Positions 44,572-53,082 of a stretch of 64,000 nucleotides of DNA are shown one piece after another (the stretch's first letter is position 1; each line of letters begins with the position of its first letter). A program made the translations under genes and the position numbers. The notes below the pieces were generated by a model, which did no database searches, was not told the origin of the DNA, and saw only the letters and a program-made list of their open reading frames with translations. The stretch comes from Bradyrhizobium sp. Ai1a-2 (lineage in GTDB: Bacteria > Pseudomonadota > Alphaproteobacteria > Rhizobiales > Xanthobacteraceae): the NCBI RefSeq assembly GCF_000426245.1, contig NZ_AUEZ01000031.1, positions 31,063 to 95,062 of the forward strand, given 5' to 3'.

Positions 44572-45324
44572 TCAGGTTCCCGGCATGAAGCCTTCGAAGA
44601 TCATCTGGTCGGCATAGCGTGCCGCTTTCGCCCGCTGCTCCGGCGTCCGCACGGTCCAGGCCAGAAGCGGGCAGCCGAACAGGTTGCGCGCGATCCATGG
44701 CGCGGGCGCGGGCAACTGGTCGACCCAATAGGCGACGAAATGCGGTTCGGTGCGGAAGCCGTGGCGCAGGTACAGCATGCTGTCGCGCTGTGCCGGTGTG
44801 AGCTTGGCCCAATACCCGTCGTCATAGCTGCGCTGGGCGGTGATGCCGCGGTGAAGCCTTGGCATGATCTCCCGCAGCGCCAGCACCTGGTCCGGGTCGA
44901 ACGACATGCCGACCACGGGCCCGGAGTAGTTGCTCAGCACCTCGGCCATCCGCTTCACGAGCTTGCGGTCGCCGTCAAAATGGCTCTTCACCTCGACCAG
45001 GAGCGGCACGCGGCCGGCAACCAGCGTGCACAGGTCGCCAAGCGACATCATGCGCTCGTCGGTGTTCTTGAAGCGGATCGCCTTCAATTCGGCCGCGGTC
45101 TTGGTGAGCAGCAGGCCGGAACCCTCGGTGAGCCGGCCGAGCGCATCGTCGTGATGCACCATGGCCTCGCCGTCGGCGGTGAGCTGGATATCGCACTCGA
45201 TGGTGAAATTACCCGCGATGGCGGCTTCCGCTGCCGCCGGCATATTCTCGATGATGCCGCGCGCGGCATCATGCAGGCCGCGATGGGCGACCGGCCGCGC
45301 TGTCAGCCAGTCGGGGGCCCGCAT
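44572..45324 (-). CDS. Glycerophosphodiester phosphodiesterase
   Basis: 250 residues, GDPD TIM barrel. Catalytic and metal residues: HRG in VAHRGLHDA, E and D in IECDIQLTADGEAMVHHDD, and E in LLVEVKS. Splits glycerophosphodiesters into glycerol-3-phosphate and an alcohol. No signal peptide. Its ATG follows the ridA stop by 3 bases (TGAGCGATG), so the genes are translationally linked. Confidence 0.93.
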   Translation of the reverse strand: MRAPDWLTARPVAHRGLHDAARGIIENMPAAAEAAIAGNFTIECDIQLTADGEAMVHHDDALGRLTEGSGLLLTKTAAELKAIRFKNTDERMMSLGDLCTLVAGRVPLLVEVKSHFDGDRKLVKRMAEVLSNYSGPVVGMSFDPDQVLALREIMPRLHRGITAQRSYDDGYWAKLTPAQRDSMLYLRHGFRTEPHFVAYWVDQLPAPAPWIARNLFGCPLLAWTVRTPEQRAKAARYADQMIFEGFMPGT

Positions 45325-45327
45325 CGC

Positions 45328-45795
45328 TCAGGTGACCTCGAACAATCCTTCGACCTCCACTGCGGCGTCCGCAGGCAGCGCAGCGACGCCAACGGTGGTG
45401 CGGGCATGGCGGCCCTTGTCGCCGAAGGCCAGCACCATCAGATCCGAGGCGCCGTTCAGCACCTTCGGCGCGTCCAGGAAGTCGGGCGTCGAATTGATGA
45501 AGCCGCCGAGCCGCACCACGCGAGCGACCTTGTCGAGGTCGCCAAGCGCCGCCTTGATCTGGGCAAACAGGTTGATCGCGCAACCGCGGGCGGCGGCATT
45601 GCCCTGCTCGAGGGTGACCCCGGCGCCGAGCTTGCCCTTGGCGATCAGCTTGCCTTGGGCGTCGAAGCAAAGCTGGCCGGAGACGAACAGCAGGTTGCCG
45701 GTACGAACGAAGCCGACATAGTTCGCCACGGGAGCGGCGGGTTCGGGCAGGGTGATCCCCTGTGCCGCCAGTTTCTGTTCGACCGTACCTGCCAT
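45328..45795 (-). CDS. ridA: RidA-family reactive-imine deaminase-like protein
   Basis: 155 residues from ATG 45795 with GGGGACGG upstream (another in-frame start lies nine codons earlier). Belongs to the longer RidA/YjgF group: PVANYVGFVRTGNLLFVSGQ, LEQGNAAARGCAINLFAQIK, HARTTVGVAALPADAAVEVE. Whether the deaminating Arg is present should be judged from an alignment; HARTTVG carries the equivalent Arg. First gene of the ridA-GDPD pair. Confidence 0.88.
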   Translation of the reverse strand: MAGTVEQKLAAQGITLPEPAAPVANYVGFVRTGNLLFVSGQLCFDAQGKLIAKGKLGAGVTLEQGNAAARGCAINLFAQIKAALGDLDKVARVVRLGGFINSTPDFLDAPKVLNGASDLMVLAFGDKGRHARTTVGVAALPADAAVEVEGLFEVT

Positions 45796-46035
45796 GTTTT
45801 CCGTCCCCGGTTCAGTGACCAATCAGGGCGCATTGTTTCGCGCATCGCGCCGCCGCTTTCAAGTCAGCCACGGATCAATCAAAAATGGCGCTTCCGCGCA
45901 TAAGCCTCAGAGAAACATGCCGAAAAACACGTCACTTGTGTACTTAGCGTTACCTTTTTGTGAGGGTTGCCCCAGTTGCGGCGCAATAGAGCCGTCACTA
46001 TTGTGACGAATCGTCCGTTTCCTAAAGGGATATAC

Positions 46036-46899
46036 ATGGCCCGCCTGTTCCGGATTCCGCCTCGCGTTTTGGCGATGACCATTGCCGTAGCCGCAGGAGC
46101 GGGATTCACGAGCGATGCGGCCACGGCCGGCACGGTACCGTTTCTGTCGCATCAGGCGCTCTACGAGCTCAATCTGGTGAAGTCGCGCGGTTCCAACGCG
46201 ATCAGCGGCGCGCGCGGACGCATCCTCTACAATTTCTCCGGCAGTTCCTGCGAGGGCTACACATCCGAATTCCGCCAGGTGTCGGAGCTCGATAGCGGCG
46301 AGGGCAAGGTAACGCTCTCCGACCTGCGCTCTTCGTCCTGGGAGGACGCTGCCGGCAAGAGCTACCGCTTCAAGATCGACACGCGGATGAACGACAGTGA
46401 ATCCGCGCCGGTGGATGGCGTGGCGGAGCGGGTGGGCGACCACATCACGGTCAAGCTGAAGCAGCCGGTGGCGAAGACGTTTCAGCTCGACGGCAAAATC
46501 GTATTCCCGACCGAGCAGATCCAGCACATCATCGCCGCCGCGCGCGAGGGCAAGAGCGTGCTCGAGCTCTCGGTCTATGACGGTTCCGACAATGGCGAAA
46601 AGGTCTACAACACGCTTTCGGTGATCGGACAGCCGATCCCGGGCGACCGTGCGCCGTCGTCACCTGATGCTTCGACCACGAACGATGCGATGAAGTCGTT
46701 GACCCGCTGGCCGGTGACGGTGAGCTATTACGACCGCGACGCCAAGAACAACGAAGGCGAGCAGACGCCGGTCTACGCGATGGCGTTCGAGCTCTACGAG
46801 AACGGCGTCTCCCGTGCGCTGGTGCTGGATTACAATGACTTCGTGATTTCAGGCGCGATGGGCAAGTTCGACGTCAAGGACGCGAAGCCCTGTAAGTGA
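46036..46899 (+). CDS. eipB: Periplasmic cell-envelope integrity protein EipB (DUF1849)
   Basis: 287 residues from ATG 46036, with AAAGGGA upstream. Signal peptide ends near DAATAGTVPFL. EipB forms a beta-spiral in the periplasm with a disulfide joining two conserved cysteines; these appear here as SSCEGY near residue 74 and the C-terminal KPCK. HQALYELNLVKSRG and LEAP-like GVAERVGDHITVKL segments fit. It supports envelope integrity in Brucella. Convergent with dinB. Confidence 0.9.
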   Translation: MARLFRIPPRVLAMTIAVAAGAGFTSDAATAGTVPFLSHQALYELNLVKSRGSNAISGARGRILYNFSGSSCEGYTSEFRQVSELDSGEGKVTLSDLRSSSWEDAAGKSYRFKIDTRMNDSESAPVDGVAERVGDHITVKLKQPVAKTFQLDGKIVFPTEQIQHIIAAAREGKSVLELSVYDGSDNGEKVYNTLSVIGQPIPGDRAPSSPDASTTNDAMKSLTRWPVTVSYYDRDAKNNEGEQTPVYAMAFELYENGVSRALVLDYNDFVISGAMGKFDVKDAKPCK

Positions 46900-46973
46900 T
46901 ACGGTCATCGTCCGCGGAGGGGGACGATCCAGTCACCGGCCTATCGTTTCTCGGAGGCGCTCTCGCGTACTGG

Positions 46974-46995
46974 ATGCCCCGCCTTCGCGGGGCAT
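46974..46995. repeat. Perfect 9-bp hairpin between convergent eipB and dinB
   Basis: ATGCCCCGC (46974-46982), loop CTTC, GCGGGGCAT (46987-46995). No U-run on either side. It could be a small intergenic repeat or a bidirectional weak terminator. Confidence 0.6.
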
Positions 46996-47011
46996 GACGG
47001 GTAGGGGGACG

Positions 47012-48319
47012 CTATTCCGCCTTCGCCGGCCCCTGATAGGAGATCCCCCGGATCACCGCGGCGTTTCCGAATTTCTTCCGCAGATCATCCATCGCGCGTT
47101 CGGCGTGGGCCGAGCGCCGGTCGAGCATGTCAGTGTCATCGGCCGCCGATCCCGGCCGCAGTGCGCTGACGCCGACGCCCATCAGGCGGAAGGCGGTGCC
47201 GTCGATCTCCTTCACCAGCATCTCGCGCGACACCGCAAAGATCTTTCCGGCGAGCTGGGTCGGCGCCGCGATCGATTGCGAGCGGGTGCGCGGGCGGAAA
47301 TCGGAGGTCTTCAGCTTCAACGTGATCGTGGAGCCCGCAAGCTCGCCGTTCTTCAGCCGCGTCGAGACCTTCTCGGACAATCTCCACAGCAGTCTTTCCA
47401 GGGTGATGAAATCGCGGATGTCGTTCTCGAACGTGGTCTCGCTCGAGATCGTCTTGGCGCCGCGATCCGCCACCACGCGGCGATCGTCGATACCGCGTGC
47501 AAGTCGCCATAGTCTTCGGCCTTCGCTTGCGAACTGCTTCATCAGTTCGTTCTCGTCCGCGCGCTGCAGGTCGGCGATGGTGCGGAAGCCCCGCTGGACC
47601 AGCCTTTCCTGGGTCGCAGGCCCGACGCCGAAGATGAATCCAACCGGCTTTTCCGCGAGCATCTCGCGCGCTTCGTCCTGGTCGAGCGTGGCGAAGCCCC
47701 GCGGCTTGTCGAGGTCGGATGCGATCTTGGCCAGGAACTTGTTGCAGGACAGCCCGACCGAAACCGTGATGCCGATATTGCGCTCGACGTCGCGGGCAAA
47801 GCCCGCCAGCACCTTTGCCGGGATCATGCCGTGGACGCGCTCGGTGCCTGCAAGATCGAGGAAGGCCTCGTCGATCGACAATGGCTCGACCAGGGGCGTC
47901 AATGCCTGCATCGCGTGGCGCACCTCGCGGCCGACACGAACATATTTCGCCATGTCTGGCGGGATCACGGTCGCGGACGGGCAAAGCTCGAGCGCCTTGA
48001 ACATCGGCATGGCCGACCGTACGCCAAAGGTCCGCGCGACGTAGCAGGCGGCCGAAACCACGCCGCGCTTGCCGCCGCCAATGATGACCGGCTTGTCGGC
48101 GAGATCAGGATTGTCGCGTTTCTCGACCGTGGCGTAGAAGGCGTCGCAATCGATATGTGCCAGCGCAAGCCGGGGCAGGGCGGGATGGCGAACCAGGCGC
48201 GGCGAGCCGCAACGGCTGCAACGCCTTGCCTTGAAGTCGAGATCGCCGAGGCAATCCCGGCAGAAGCAGCGGGGGCCGTCGCTCGTGAGCGCCGCGCTCA
48301 CGGCACGTCGCGTTCCCAT
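47012..48319 (-). CDS. dinB: DNA polymerase IV (DinB, Y family) with N-terminal cysteine cluster
   Basis: 435 residues. Error-prone translesion polymerase. Palm motifs: HIDCDAFYATVE and LSIDEAFLDLAGTE (metal acidic residues), GLSCNKFLAKIASDLDKPRG. Little-finger domain about 300-410. The first 55 residues carry four cysteines as CFCRDC and CSRCGSPR, a zinc-ribbon-like pair absent from E. coli DinB. The start overlaps the end of the DUF3572 gene by 22 bp, so the two are probably coupled. Confidence 0.93.
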   Translation of the reverse strand: MGTRRAVSAALTSDGPRCFCRDCLGDLDFKARRCSRCGSPRLVRHPALPRLALAHIDCDAFYATVEKRDNPDLADKPVIIGGGKRGVVSAACYVARTFGVRSAMPMFKALELCPSATVIPPDMAKYVRVGREVRHAMQALTPLVEPLSIDEAFLDLAGTERVHGMIPAKVLAGFARDVERNIGITVSVGLSCNKFLAKIASDLDKPRGFATLDQDEAREMLAEKPVGFIFGVGPATQERLVQRGFRTIADLQRADENELMKQFASEGRRLWRLARGIDDRRVVADRGAKTISSETTFENDIRDFITLERLLWRLSEKVSTRLKNGELAGSTITLKLKTSDFRPRTRSQSIAAPTQLAGKIFAVSREMLVKEIDGTAFRLMGVGVSALRPGSAADDTDMLDRRSAHAERAMDDLRKKFGNAAVIRGISYQGPAKAE

Positions 48320-48597
48320 TTGGGATCGCTCAAGATCTGGTGGGCCGCGGCGATGTTGGTCGGGTGCAATTCCGAAGCCTTCGCAAACGCCTGCACTGTC
48401 GCATCATCCCGCATCACGAAATCGAGCACCGAGCCAAGGAACTTTGGGTCGGAGGCGGCCGAGCGGAGCGTCTCCGGTCCGATTCCTGTCTCGGCCAGGA
48501 ACAGGCCCAGCCTTTCGGGGTCGCCGGCGATGAAACCCAGCGCCTGAACCGCAACGATTTCAGCCACTTCGCGGGGGTTTTGAACAGGCTTTTTCAA
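48298..48597 (-). CDS. DUF3572 family protein
   Basis: 99 residues, all-helical small protein: REVAEIVAVQALGFIAGDPE, RLGLFLAETGIGPETLR, GSVLDFVMRDDATVQAFAKA. Alphaproteobacterial family of unknown function. It overlaps the start of dinB by 22 bp and is divergent from divK. Confidence 0.85.
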   Translation of the reverse strand: MKKPVQNPREVAEIVAVQALGFIAGDPERLGLFLAETGIGPETLRSAASDPKFLGSVLDFVMRDDATVQAFAKASELHPTNIAAAHQILSDPKWERDVP

Positions 48598-48820
48598 CGG
48601 CCGGTTTGCCTTTCCGTTAACTTATGTTCTCTAATGAAACGCATCATGCCCGAGTCTTTCGGATCTGTTCAAGCAAGTGGAAACCACGCCACACAAGATA
48701 GCGGTCGGGCTTAACGGGTTTGAGCGAATCTGGCGCTAGTTTGAATTTACATTTCGACGCGCCCGACCACGGTAGACGTACTGTATCAGGGACTGTTTCC
48801 TACGGCTTTGGAGGGACGGG

Positions 48821-49186
48821 ATGGCCAAGACCGTCCTGATCGTGGAGGACAACGAGCTCAATATGAAGCTCTTTCGCGACCTGCTGGAGGCGCACGGTTA
48901 TCAGACCTCCGGCACGAGCAATGGCTTCGAGGCGCTCGATCTCGTCCGCAAGCTGCATCCCGACCTGATCCTGATGGACATCCAGCTTCCGCAGGTCTCC
49001 GGGCTCGAAGTCACGCGCTGGATCAAGGACGATCCCGATCTGCGCAAGATTCCGGTGGTCGCAGTCACCGCTTTCGCGATGAAGGGCGATGAGGAACGCA
49101 TCCGCGAGGGCGGTTGCGAGGCCTATTTGTCCAAACCAATTTCGGTCGGCAAATTCATTGAGACTGTCCGACGCTTTATCGGGTAG
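48821..49186 (+). CDS. divK: Single-domain response regulator DivK
   Basis: 121 residues, ribosome site GAGGGACGG. Receiver domain only: acidic pair VEDNELNMKLF, phospho-acceptor D53 in LILMDIQLPQVSG, T in VVAVTAFAMKGDE, K in YLSKPISVGKF. DivK relays signals from DivJ/PleC kinases to the CckA-CtrA pathway that governs polarity and replication in alphaproteobacteria. pleD follows 14 bp later. Confidence 0.96.
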   Translation: MAKTVLIVEDNELNMKLFRDLLEAHGYQTSGTSNGFEALDLVRKLHPDLILMDIQLPQVSGLEVTRWIKDDPDLRKIPVVAVTAFAMKGDEERIREGGCEAYLSKPISVGKFIETVRRFIG

Positions 49187-49200
49187 GGAGTTGAGTTTCG

Positions 49201-50574
49201 ATGTCTGCGCGTATCCTCGTGGTCGATGACGTTCCCGCGAACGTCAAGTTGTTGGAAGCACGACTGTCGGCCGAATATTTCGATGTGCTGACCGCTTCCA
49301 ACGGCGCCGAGGCCCTGCAGATATGCGCGCGTGCCGAGTGCGATATCATCCTGCTCGACGTCATGATGCCTGACATGGACGGCTTCGAAGTATGCCGTCG
49401 CCTCAAGTCCAACCCGGCCACGCACTTCATTCCGGTCGTCATCGTCACCGCGCTCGACAGCCCGGCCGACCGCGTGCGCGGGCTGGAAGCCGGCGCCGAC
49501 GACTTCCTGACCAAACCCGTGTCCGACGTCGTGCTGATCGCACGCGTGCGCTCGCTGACGCGACTGAAGATGATGACCGATGAATTGCGCATGCGCGCGA
49601 TCACCTCGCTCGAGATCGGCATGCAGGCGCCCGAACGCAGCGCCATTGCCGATAAGGGGCTTGGCGGCCGTATCCTTCTGGTCGACGACCGACCGTCGTC
49701 CTACGAACGGCTCGCGCCGATGCTTTCCGCCGAGCATACGGTCGATGTCGAAGCCAACCCGGCGGAAGCGCTGTTCAACGCCGCCGAGGGCAATTACGAC
49801 CTTCTGATCGTCTCGCTCAGCCTCGACAATTACGACGGCCTGCGGCTCTGCAGCCAGGCGCGTTCGCTGGAGCGCACCCGCCAATTGCCGATCCTCGCCA
49901 TCTCGGACGCCGACAACAATGCGCGGCTGCTGCGAGGGCTCGAGATCGGCGTCAACGATTACCTGCTGCGGCCGATCGACAAGAACGAACTGCTGGCGCG
50001 GGCACGCACGCAGATCCGTCGCCGGCGCTACACCGATCATCTGCGCGACAATGTGCAGAACTCGATCGAGATGGCGATCACGGATGCGCTGACCGGGTTG
50101 CATAACCGCCGCTACATGGAGAGCCATCTGGCGACCCTGGCCGAACAGGCCTCCGCCCGCGGCAAGCCGCTGGCGCTTATGATCCTCGACATCGATTACT
50201 TCAAGTCGATCAACGACACCTACGGTCATGATGCCGGCGACGACGTGCTGCGCGAGTTCGCGACACGGATCCGCAAATCGATCCGCGGCATCGATCTCGC
50301 CTGCCGCTATGGCGGCGAGGAGTTCGTGATCGTGATGCCGGAAACCGACCTTCACGTCGCCAGCATGGTCGCCGAGCGCCTGCGCCGTTCGATCGCCGGT
50401 GAATCCTTTTCCATCAACAAGGGCGCCAACCGCATCGAGGTCACGATCTCGATCGGCCTCACCACGCTGGAGCGCAAGGGCGAGTCGGTCACCGACGTGC
50501 TCAAGCGCGCCGACAAGGCGCTCTACCGCGCCAAGCACGATGGCCGGAACAGGGTGGTTTCAGCGGCGGCATAG
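49201..50574 (+). CDS. pleD: PleD-type response regulator, diguanylate cyclase
   Basis: 457 residues. Receiver 1 (1-120) with phospho-acceptor D53 in LLDVMMPDMDGFEV; adaptor receiver 2 (about 155-275) with a degenerate acceptor site; GGDEF domain (about 285-455) with active motif YGGEEF near 371. The feedback inhibitory site RxxD is present as RGID just upstream. It makes cyclic di-GMP when phosphorylated and drives the motile-to-sessile transition in Caulobacter. Operon with divK. Confidence 0.96.
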   Translation: MSARILVVDDVPANVKLLEARLSAEYFDVLTASNGAEALQICARAECDIILLDVMMPDMDGFEVCRRLKSNPATHFIPVVIVTALDSPADRVRGLEAGADDFLTKPVSDVVLIARVRSLTRLKMMTDELRMRAITSLEIGMQAPERSAIADKGLGGRILLVDDRPSSYERLAPMLSAEHTVDVEANPAEALFNAAEGNYDLLIVSLSLDNYDGLRLCSQARSLERTRQLPILAISDADNNARLLRGLEIGVNDYLLRPIDKNELLARARTQIRRRRYTDHLRDNVQNSIEMAITDALTGLHNRRYMESHLATLAEQASARGKPLALMILDIDYFKSINDTYGHDAGDDVLREFATRIRKSIRGIDLACRYGGEEFVIVMPETDLHVASMVAERLRRSIAGESFSINKGANRIEVTISIGLTTLERKGESVTDVLKRADKALYRAKHDGRNRVVSAAA

Positions 50575-50579
50575 CGTCT

Positions 50580-50607
50580 CCCGGATTACGCTTTCGCTCC
50601 ATCCGGG
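50580..50607. repeat. Palindromic repeat forming the 3' end of the TetR gene
   Basis: CCCGGAT (50580-50586) and ATCCGGG (50601-50607) around TACGCTTTCGCTCC. This core is a common intergenic repeat type in Bradyrhizobium. It lies between convergent pleD and the TetR gene and encodes the last residues and stop codon of the latter. Confidence 0.75.
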
Positions 50608-51170
50608 CTACTGACCTTCACGCCTGCATTCTCCAACAGCACCCGCGCGGCTTCCTTTGCCGCACGCGCCATCGCGGGATCGTCGCGGACGAGGTCCTGT
50701 GCGATCGAACCATCGACCAGCAATTGCAGTTGGGTGGCAAGCCGGTCCGGATCCGCAACGCCTAGCTCGACCAATCGATCGCGAAACCACAGCCGCCGGC
50801 TTTCCTTGAAAGCGACGGCGATGTCCTTCACCGATTTGTCTTCGCCACCGAGTTCGGCGACCGCGTTGACGAAGGGGCAGCCGCGAAAATCCTCGGCGCC
50901 AAAGCGACGCTCCAGCGCATCGAAGGTGCCGAGGATCTGCTCGACCGGCGACCTGTCCGACGGCTTCGGCTGCACGAAGCGATGCTCGAGATACGCCGCG
51001 ATCAGCGCGTCCTTGGACGGAAAGTGGTTGTAGAGCGTGCGCTTGCTGATGCCGATCTCGGCGGAAATCGTGTCGACGCCGATCGCGCGGATGCCCTTGA
51101 GGTAGAACAGCCGGTCGGCGGTCTGAAGGATGCGGTCCTTCATCGTCTGTTTCTGGTGCGGAGAAGCCAT
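50586..51170 (-). CDS. TetR-family transcriptional repressor
   Basis: 194 residues from ATG 51170 with GGAG upstream; the frame to 51407 is rejected because it runs through the operator and the MFS gene. The helix-turn-helix lies at about 25-50: GVDTISAEIGISKRTLYNHF. The C-terminal ligand domain has FRGCPFVNAVAELG, seen in regulators of efflux and oxidoreductase genes. The last residues (SSPDGAKA) come from a palindromic repeat. Divergent from an MFS gene with a dyad operator between. Confidence 0.93.
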   Translation of the reverse strand: MASPHQKQTMKDRILQTADRLFYLKGIRAIGVDTISAEIGISKRTLYNHFPSKDALIAAYLEHRFVQPKPSDRSPVEQILGTFDALERRFGAEDFRGCPFVNAVAELGGEDKSVKDIAVAFKESRRLWFRDRLVELGVADPDRLATQLQLLVDGSIAQDLVRDDPAMARAAKEAARVLLENAGVKVSSPDGAKA

Positions 51171-51223
51171 GCGTTGGCTCCGTATCTCACTCGCTTGACA
51201 GCACCATCCCCTTATAGCCAAGG

Positions 51224-51239
51224 TACACAGGTCTGTGTA
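51224..51239. promoter_or_regulatory. Perfect dyad TACACAG-GT-CTGTGTA, TetR operator
   Basis: Seven-base arms 51224-51230 and 51233-51239 with a 2-base spacer, in the 133-bp gap between the divergent TetR and MFS genes. It is 54 bp from the TetR start and 65 bp from the MFS start, positioned to repress both. Confidence 0.75.
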
Positions 51240-51303
51240 ACTAAAAATCGCGTGAATCGCAGGTGGACTTTCCTGTGCCGCCATCAATAGGGAGAACAAA
51301 CAA

Positions 51304-52539
51304 ATGCCCTTGCTGCAGGTCCTGCGTCCCACGCTTCCCATCCTGATCGGCGCCTCCATCATGCTCACGCTGAGCATGGGCCTGCGGCAGAGCCTCGGCA
51401 TTTTCATGCAGCCGCTGACTCACGACATCAGGATTTCGGTGTCCGACTTCACGCTGGCGCTGGCGGTGCAGAATCTCGCCTGGGGATTTTTGCAGCCGCT
51501 CGCCGGCGCCATGACAGATCGCTACGGCTTTCGCCCGATCATGGTGGTTGGTTCGCTGCTCTACATCGCCGGCCTTGCGTTCATGGCGGCTGCGCACGGT
51601 GTCATCAGCATCATGATCGGCGGCGGCGTCCTGATCGGTACCTCGCTTGCGTGCACCGCAGCCGCGATTGCAATGTCGGTCGCAGCCCGCGCAGTGCCGG
51701 AGACGGTGCGCTCGACTGTGCTCGGCATCGTCTCCGGCGCCGGGTCGCTCGGCGCGCTGCTGTCGGCCCCGATCGGACAGCTCCTCAATGAAGGTTTCGG
51801 CTGGCGCGTCGGTTTGCTTGGCTTCGTGGTGCTGGCGCTGCTGATGATCCCTGCCGCCTGGTACGCGGGTCGGATCGACCAGGTTCCGCTGCCCAAGCCG
51901 AGGTCATCCGAGGACATCGGCGAGGCAACCGCAGCCATTGCCGCGCGAGCAGCGCTCGGCAACGCCCCGTTTGTGGTGATGACTTGCGCCTATCTTGTTT
52001 GCGGCATGCAGCTCGTCTTCCTCACTACGCATCTGCCGTCCTATCTCGCGATCTGCGGCCTCGATCCGATGCTGAGCGCGCAGACGCTCGGCATGATCGG
52101 CGGCTTCAACGTACTTGGCTCTCTCTTCTTCGGCTGGGCCGGCCAGCGCTGGAACAAGCTTGCGCTGCTGGGCATGATCTACATCCTGCGCTCGCTGGCG
52201 CTCGCCTGGTATTTCATGCTGCCAGCGACCCCGGCCTCCACGCTGCTGTTCGGCGCCATCATGGGCTTCCTGTGGATGGGCGTCGGCCCCCTTGTCGCGG
52301 GCGCGGTGGCGGAGATGTTCGGGCTGCGCTGGCAGGCGATGATCCAGGGCCTTGCCTTCATGAGCCACCAGATCGGCAGCTTCCTCGGCGCCTACGGGGG
52401 AGGGCTGCTCTACGACGCGCTCGGCTCCTACACCTTGGCCTGGCGCATTGGCGTCGCGCTGGGGCTCGCCGGCGGCATCATCCAGGTGGCATTCGCGCTG
52501 ATGCGGCCCTCACAGCCGCCGCTATTGAAGGCGGCGTAA
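51304..52539 (+). CDS. Major facilitator superfamily transporter
   Basis: 411 residues, about 12 hydrophobic helices. The loop 2-3 motif appears as GAMTDRYGFRPIMVVGS (a D-R-x-G-R-R/K variant). Its central loop contains VPLPKPRSSEDIGEAT. Sequence type fits small-monocarboxylate or drug exporters of the OFA/YnfM-like groups; substrate unknown. GGGAGAA precedes the ATG. Regulated in all likelihood by the divergent TetR protein, which points to an efflux role. Confidence 0.9.
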   Translation: MPLLQVLRPTLPILIGASIMLTLSMGLRQSLGIFMQPLTHDIRISVSDFTLALAVQNLAWGFLQPLAGAMTDRYGFRPIMVVGSLLYIAGLAFMAAAHGVISIMIGGGVLIGTSLACTAAAIAMSVAARAVPETVRSTVLGIVSGAGSLGALLSAPIGQLLNEGFGWRVGLLGFVVLALLMIPAAWYAGRIDQVPLPKPRSSEDIGEATAAIAARAALGNAPFVVMTCAYLVCGMQLVFLTTHLPSYLAICGLDPMLSAQTLGMIGGFNVLGSLFFGWAGQRWNKLALLGMIYILRSLALAWYFMLPATPASTLLFGAIMGFLWMGVGPLVAGAVAEMFGLRWQAMIQGLAFMSHQIGSFLGAYGGGLLYDALGSYTLAWRIGVALGLAGGIIQVAFALMRPSQPPLLKAA

Positions 52540-52572
52540 GTCGGTCCCGGCGACTAAGCTTGGTAGAGAATC

Positions 52573-52621
52573 TGGCTGCCCCACGTGGGGCAGCCATCAA
52601 GACTGACTATATAATAGTCAG
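52573..52621. terminator. Paired palindromes after the MFS gene
   Basis: A perfect 24-bp palindrome at 52573-52596 (half-site TGGCTGCCCCAC, no loop) and, 6 bp on, an 8-bp stem CTGACTAT-ATA-ATAGTCAG at 52603-52621. Neither has a clean U-run, although AAATTT follows the second. They may terminate the MFS transcript or bind a regulator. Confidence 0.45.
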
Positions 52622-52715
52622 AAATTTGCTTATAAAATTGGCAGAGGGCGGGGCGATTCACGCGCTGCCAAATTGGAATTGACGTTGATTCAATAGGTTA
52701 TCCCGGCGCCATGGG

Positions 52716-52731
52716 TGGCACGAAACTTGAT
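52716..52731 (+). promoter_or_regulatory. Candidate sigma-54 promoter of amt
   Basis: TGGCAC, five bases, TTGAT: the -24 box is perfect but the -12 box has GA in place of the normally invariant GC. It lies about 350 bp before the amt start. Nitrogen-controlled sigma-54 transcription is usual for amt in rhizobia. Confidence 0.3.
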
Positions 52732-53082
52732 TAATTCTGATTAAGAATTGGAGCCGGGGGCCGATACGTCCTCCGACTTTGGCGACCGGGAAAAAGCTGG
52801 CAAGCCCATGAGGCTAGTCGCCGCCAATCATCTCCAGCCGCTGAAGCTCGACGACCTCGCCACGGCGCCGAGCACGATGAGTGCTGTGCCTGGCCAGGGG
52901 GATTGCCTGCTCGGGGCAGGCATCATGGGCCAATTGCGCCGCTCCAAAACTCTGCGAGCACCGGACAAGGAGACGACGCCAGACATTTGGCGACGTCGTC
53001 GAGCAGCAAGCCGTGCCATCGTGCCGGCACGGCAAAGCCTCTCCTCAAGCCTTTCGCTGACTTCTCTTGCGACGGGAGGAAG

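Larger units (their letters stand above)
52540..53082. other. Long intergenic region upstream of amt
   Basis: About 540 bp. Near the MFS end are two adjacent palindromes (52573-52596, 52603-52621). Further on are a TGGCAC-N5-TTGAT sigma-54-like site (52716-52731), an AT-rich run, and a short frame beginning MRLVAANHLQPLKLDD at 52808 that resembles the start of a PII protein. No complete gene recognised. Confidence 0.55.

Noticed and set aside
52891..52907. Second sigma-54-like site TGGCCA...TTGCC before amt
   Set aside because: The GG and GC elements are 11 bases apart instead of the required 10, so it cannot be a standard sigma-54 promoter.
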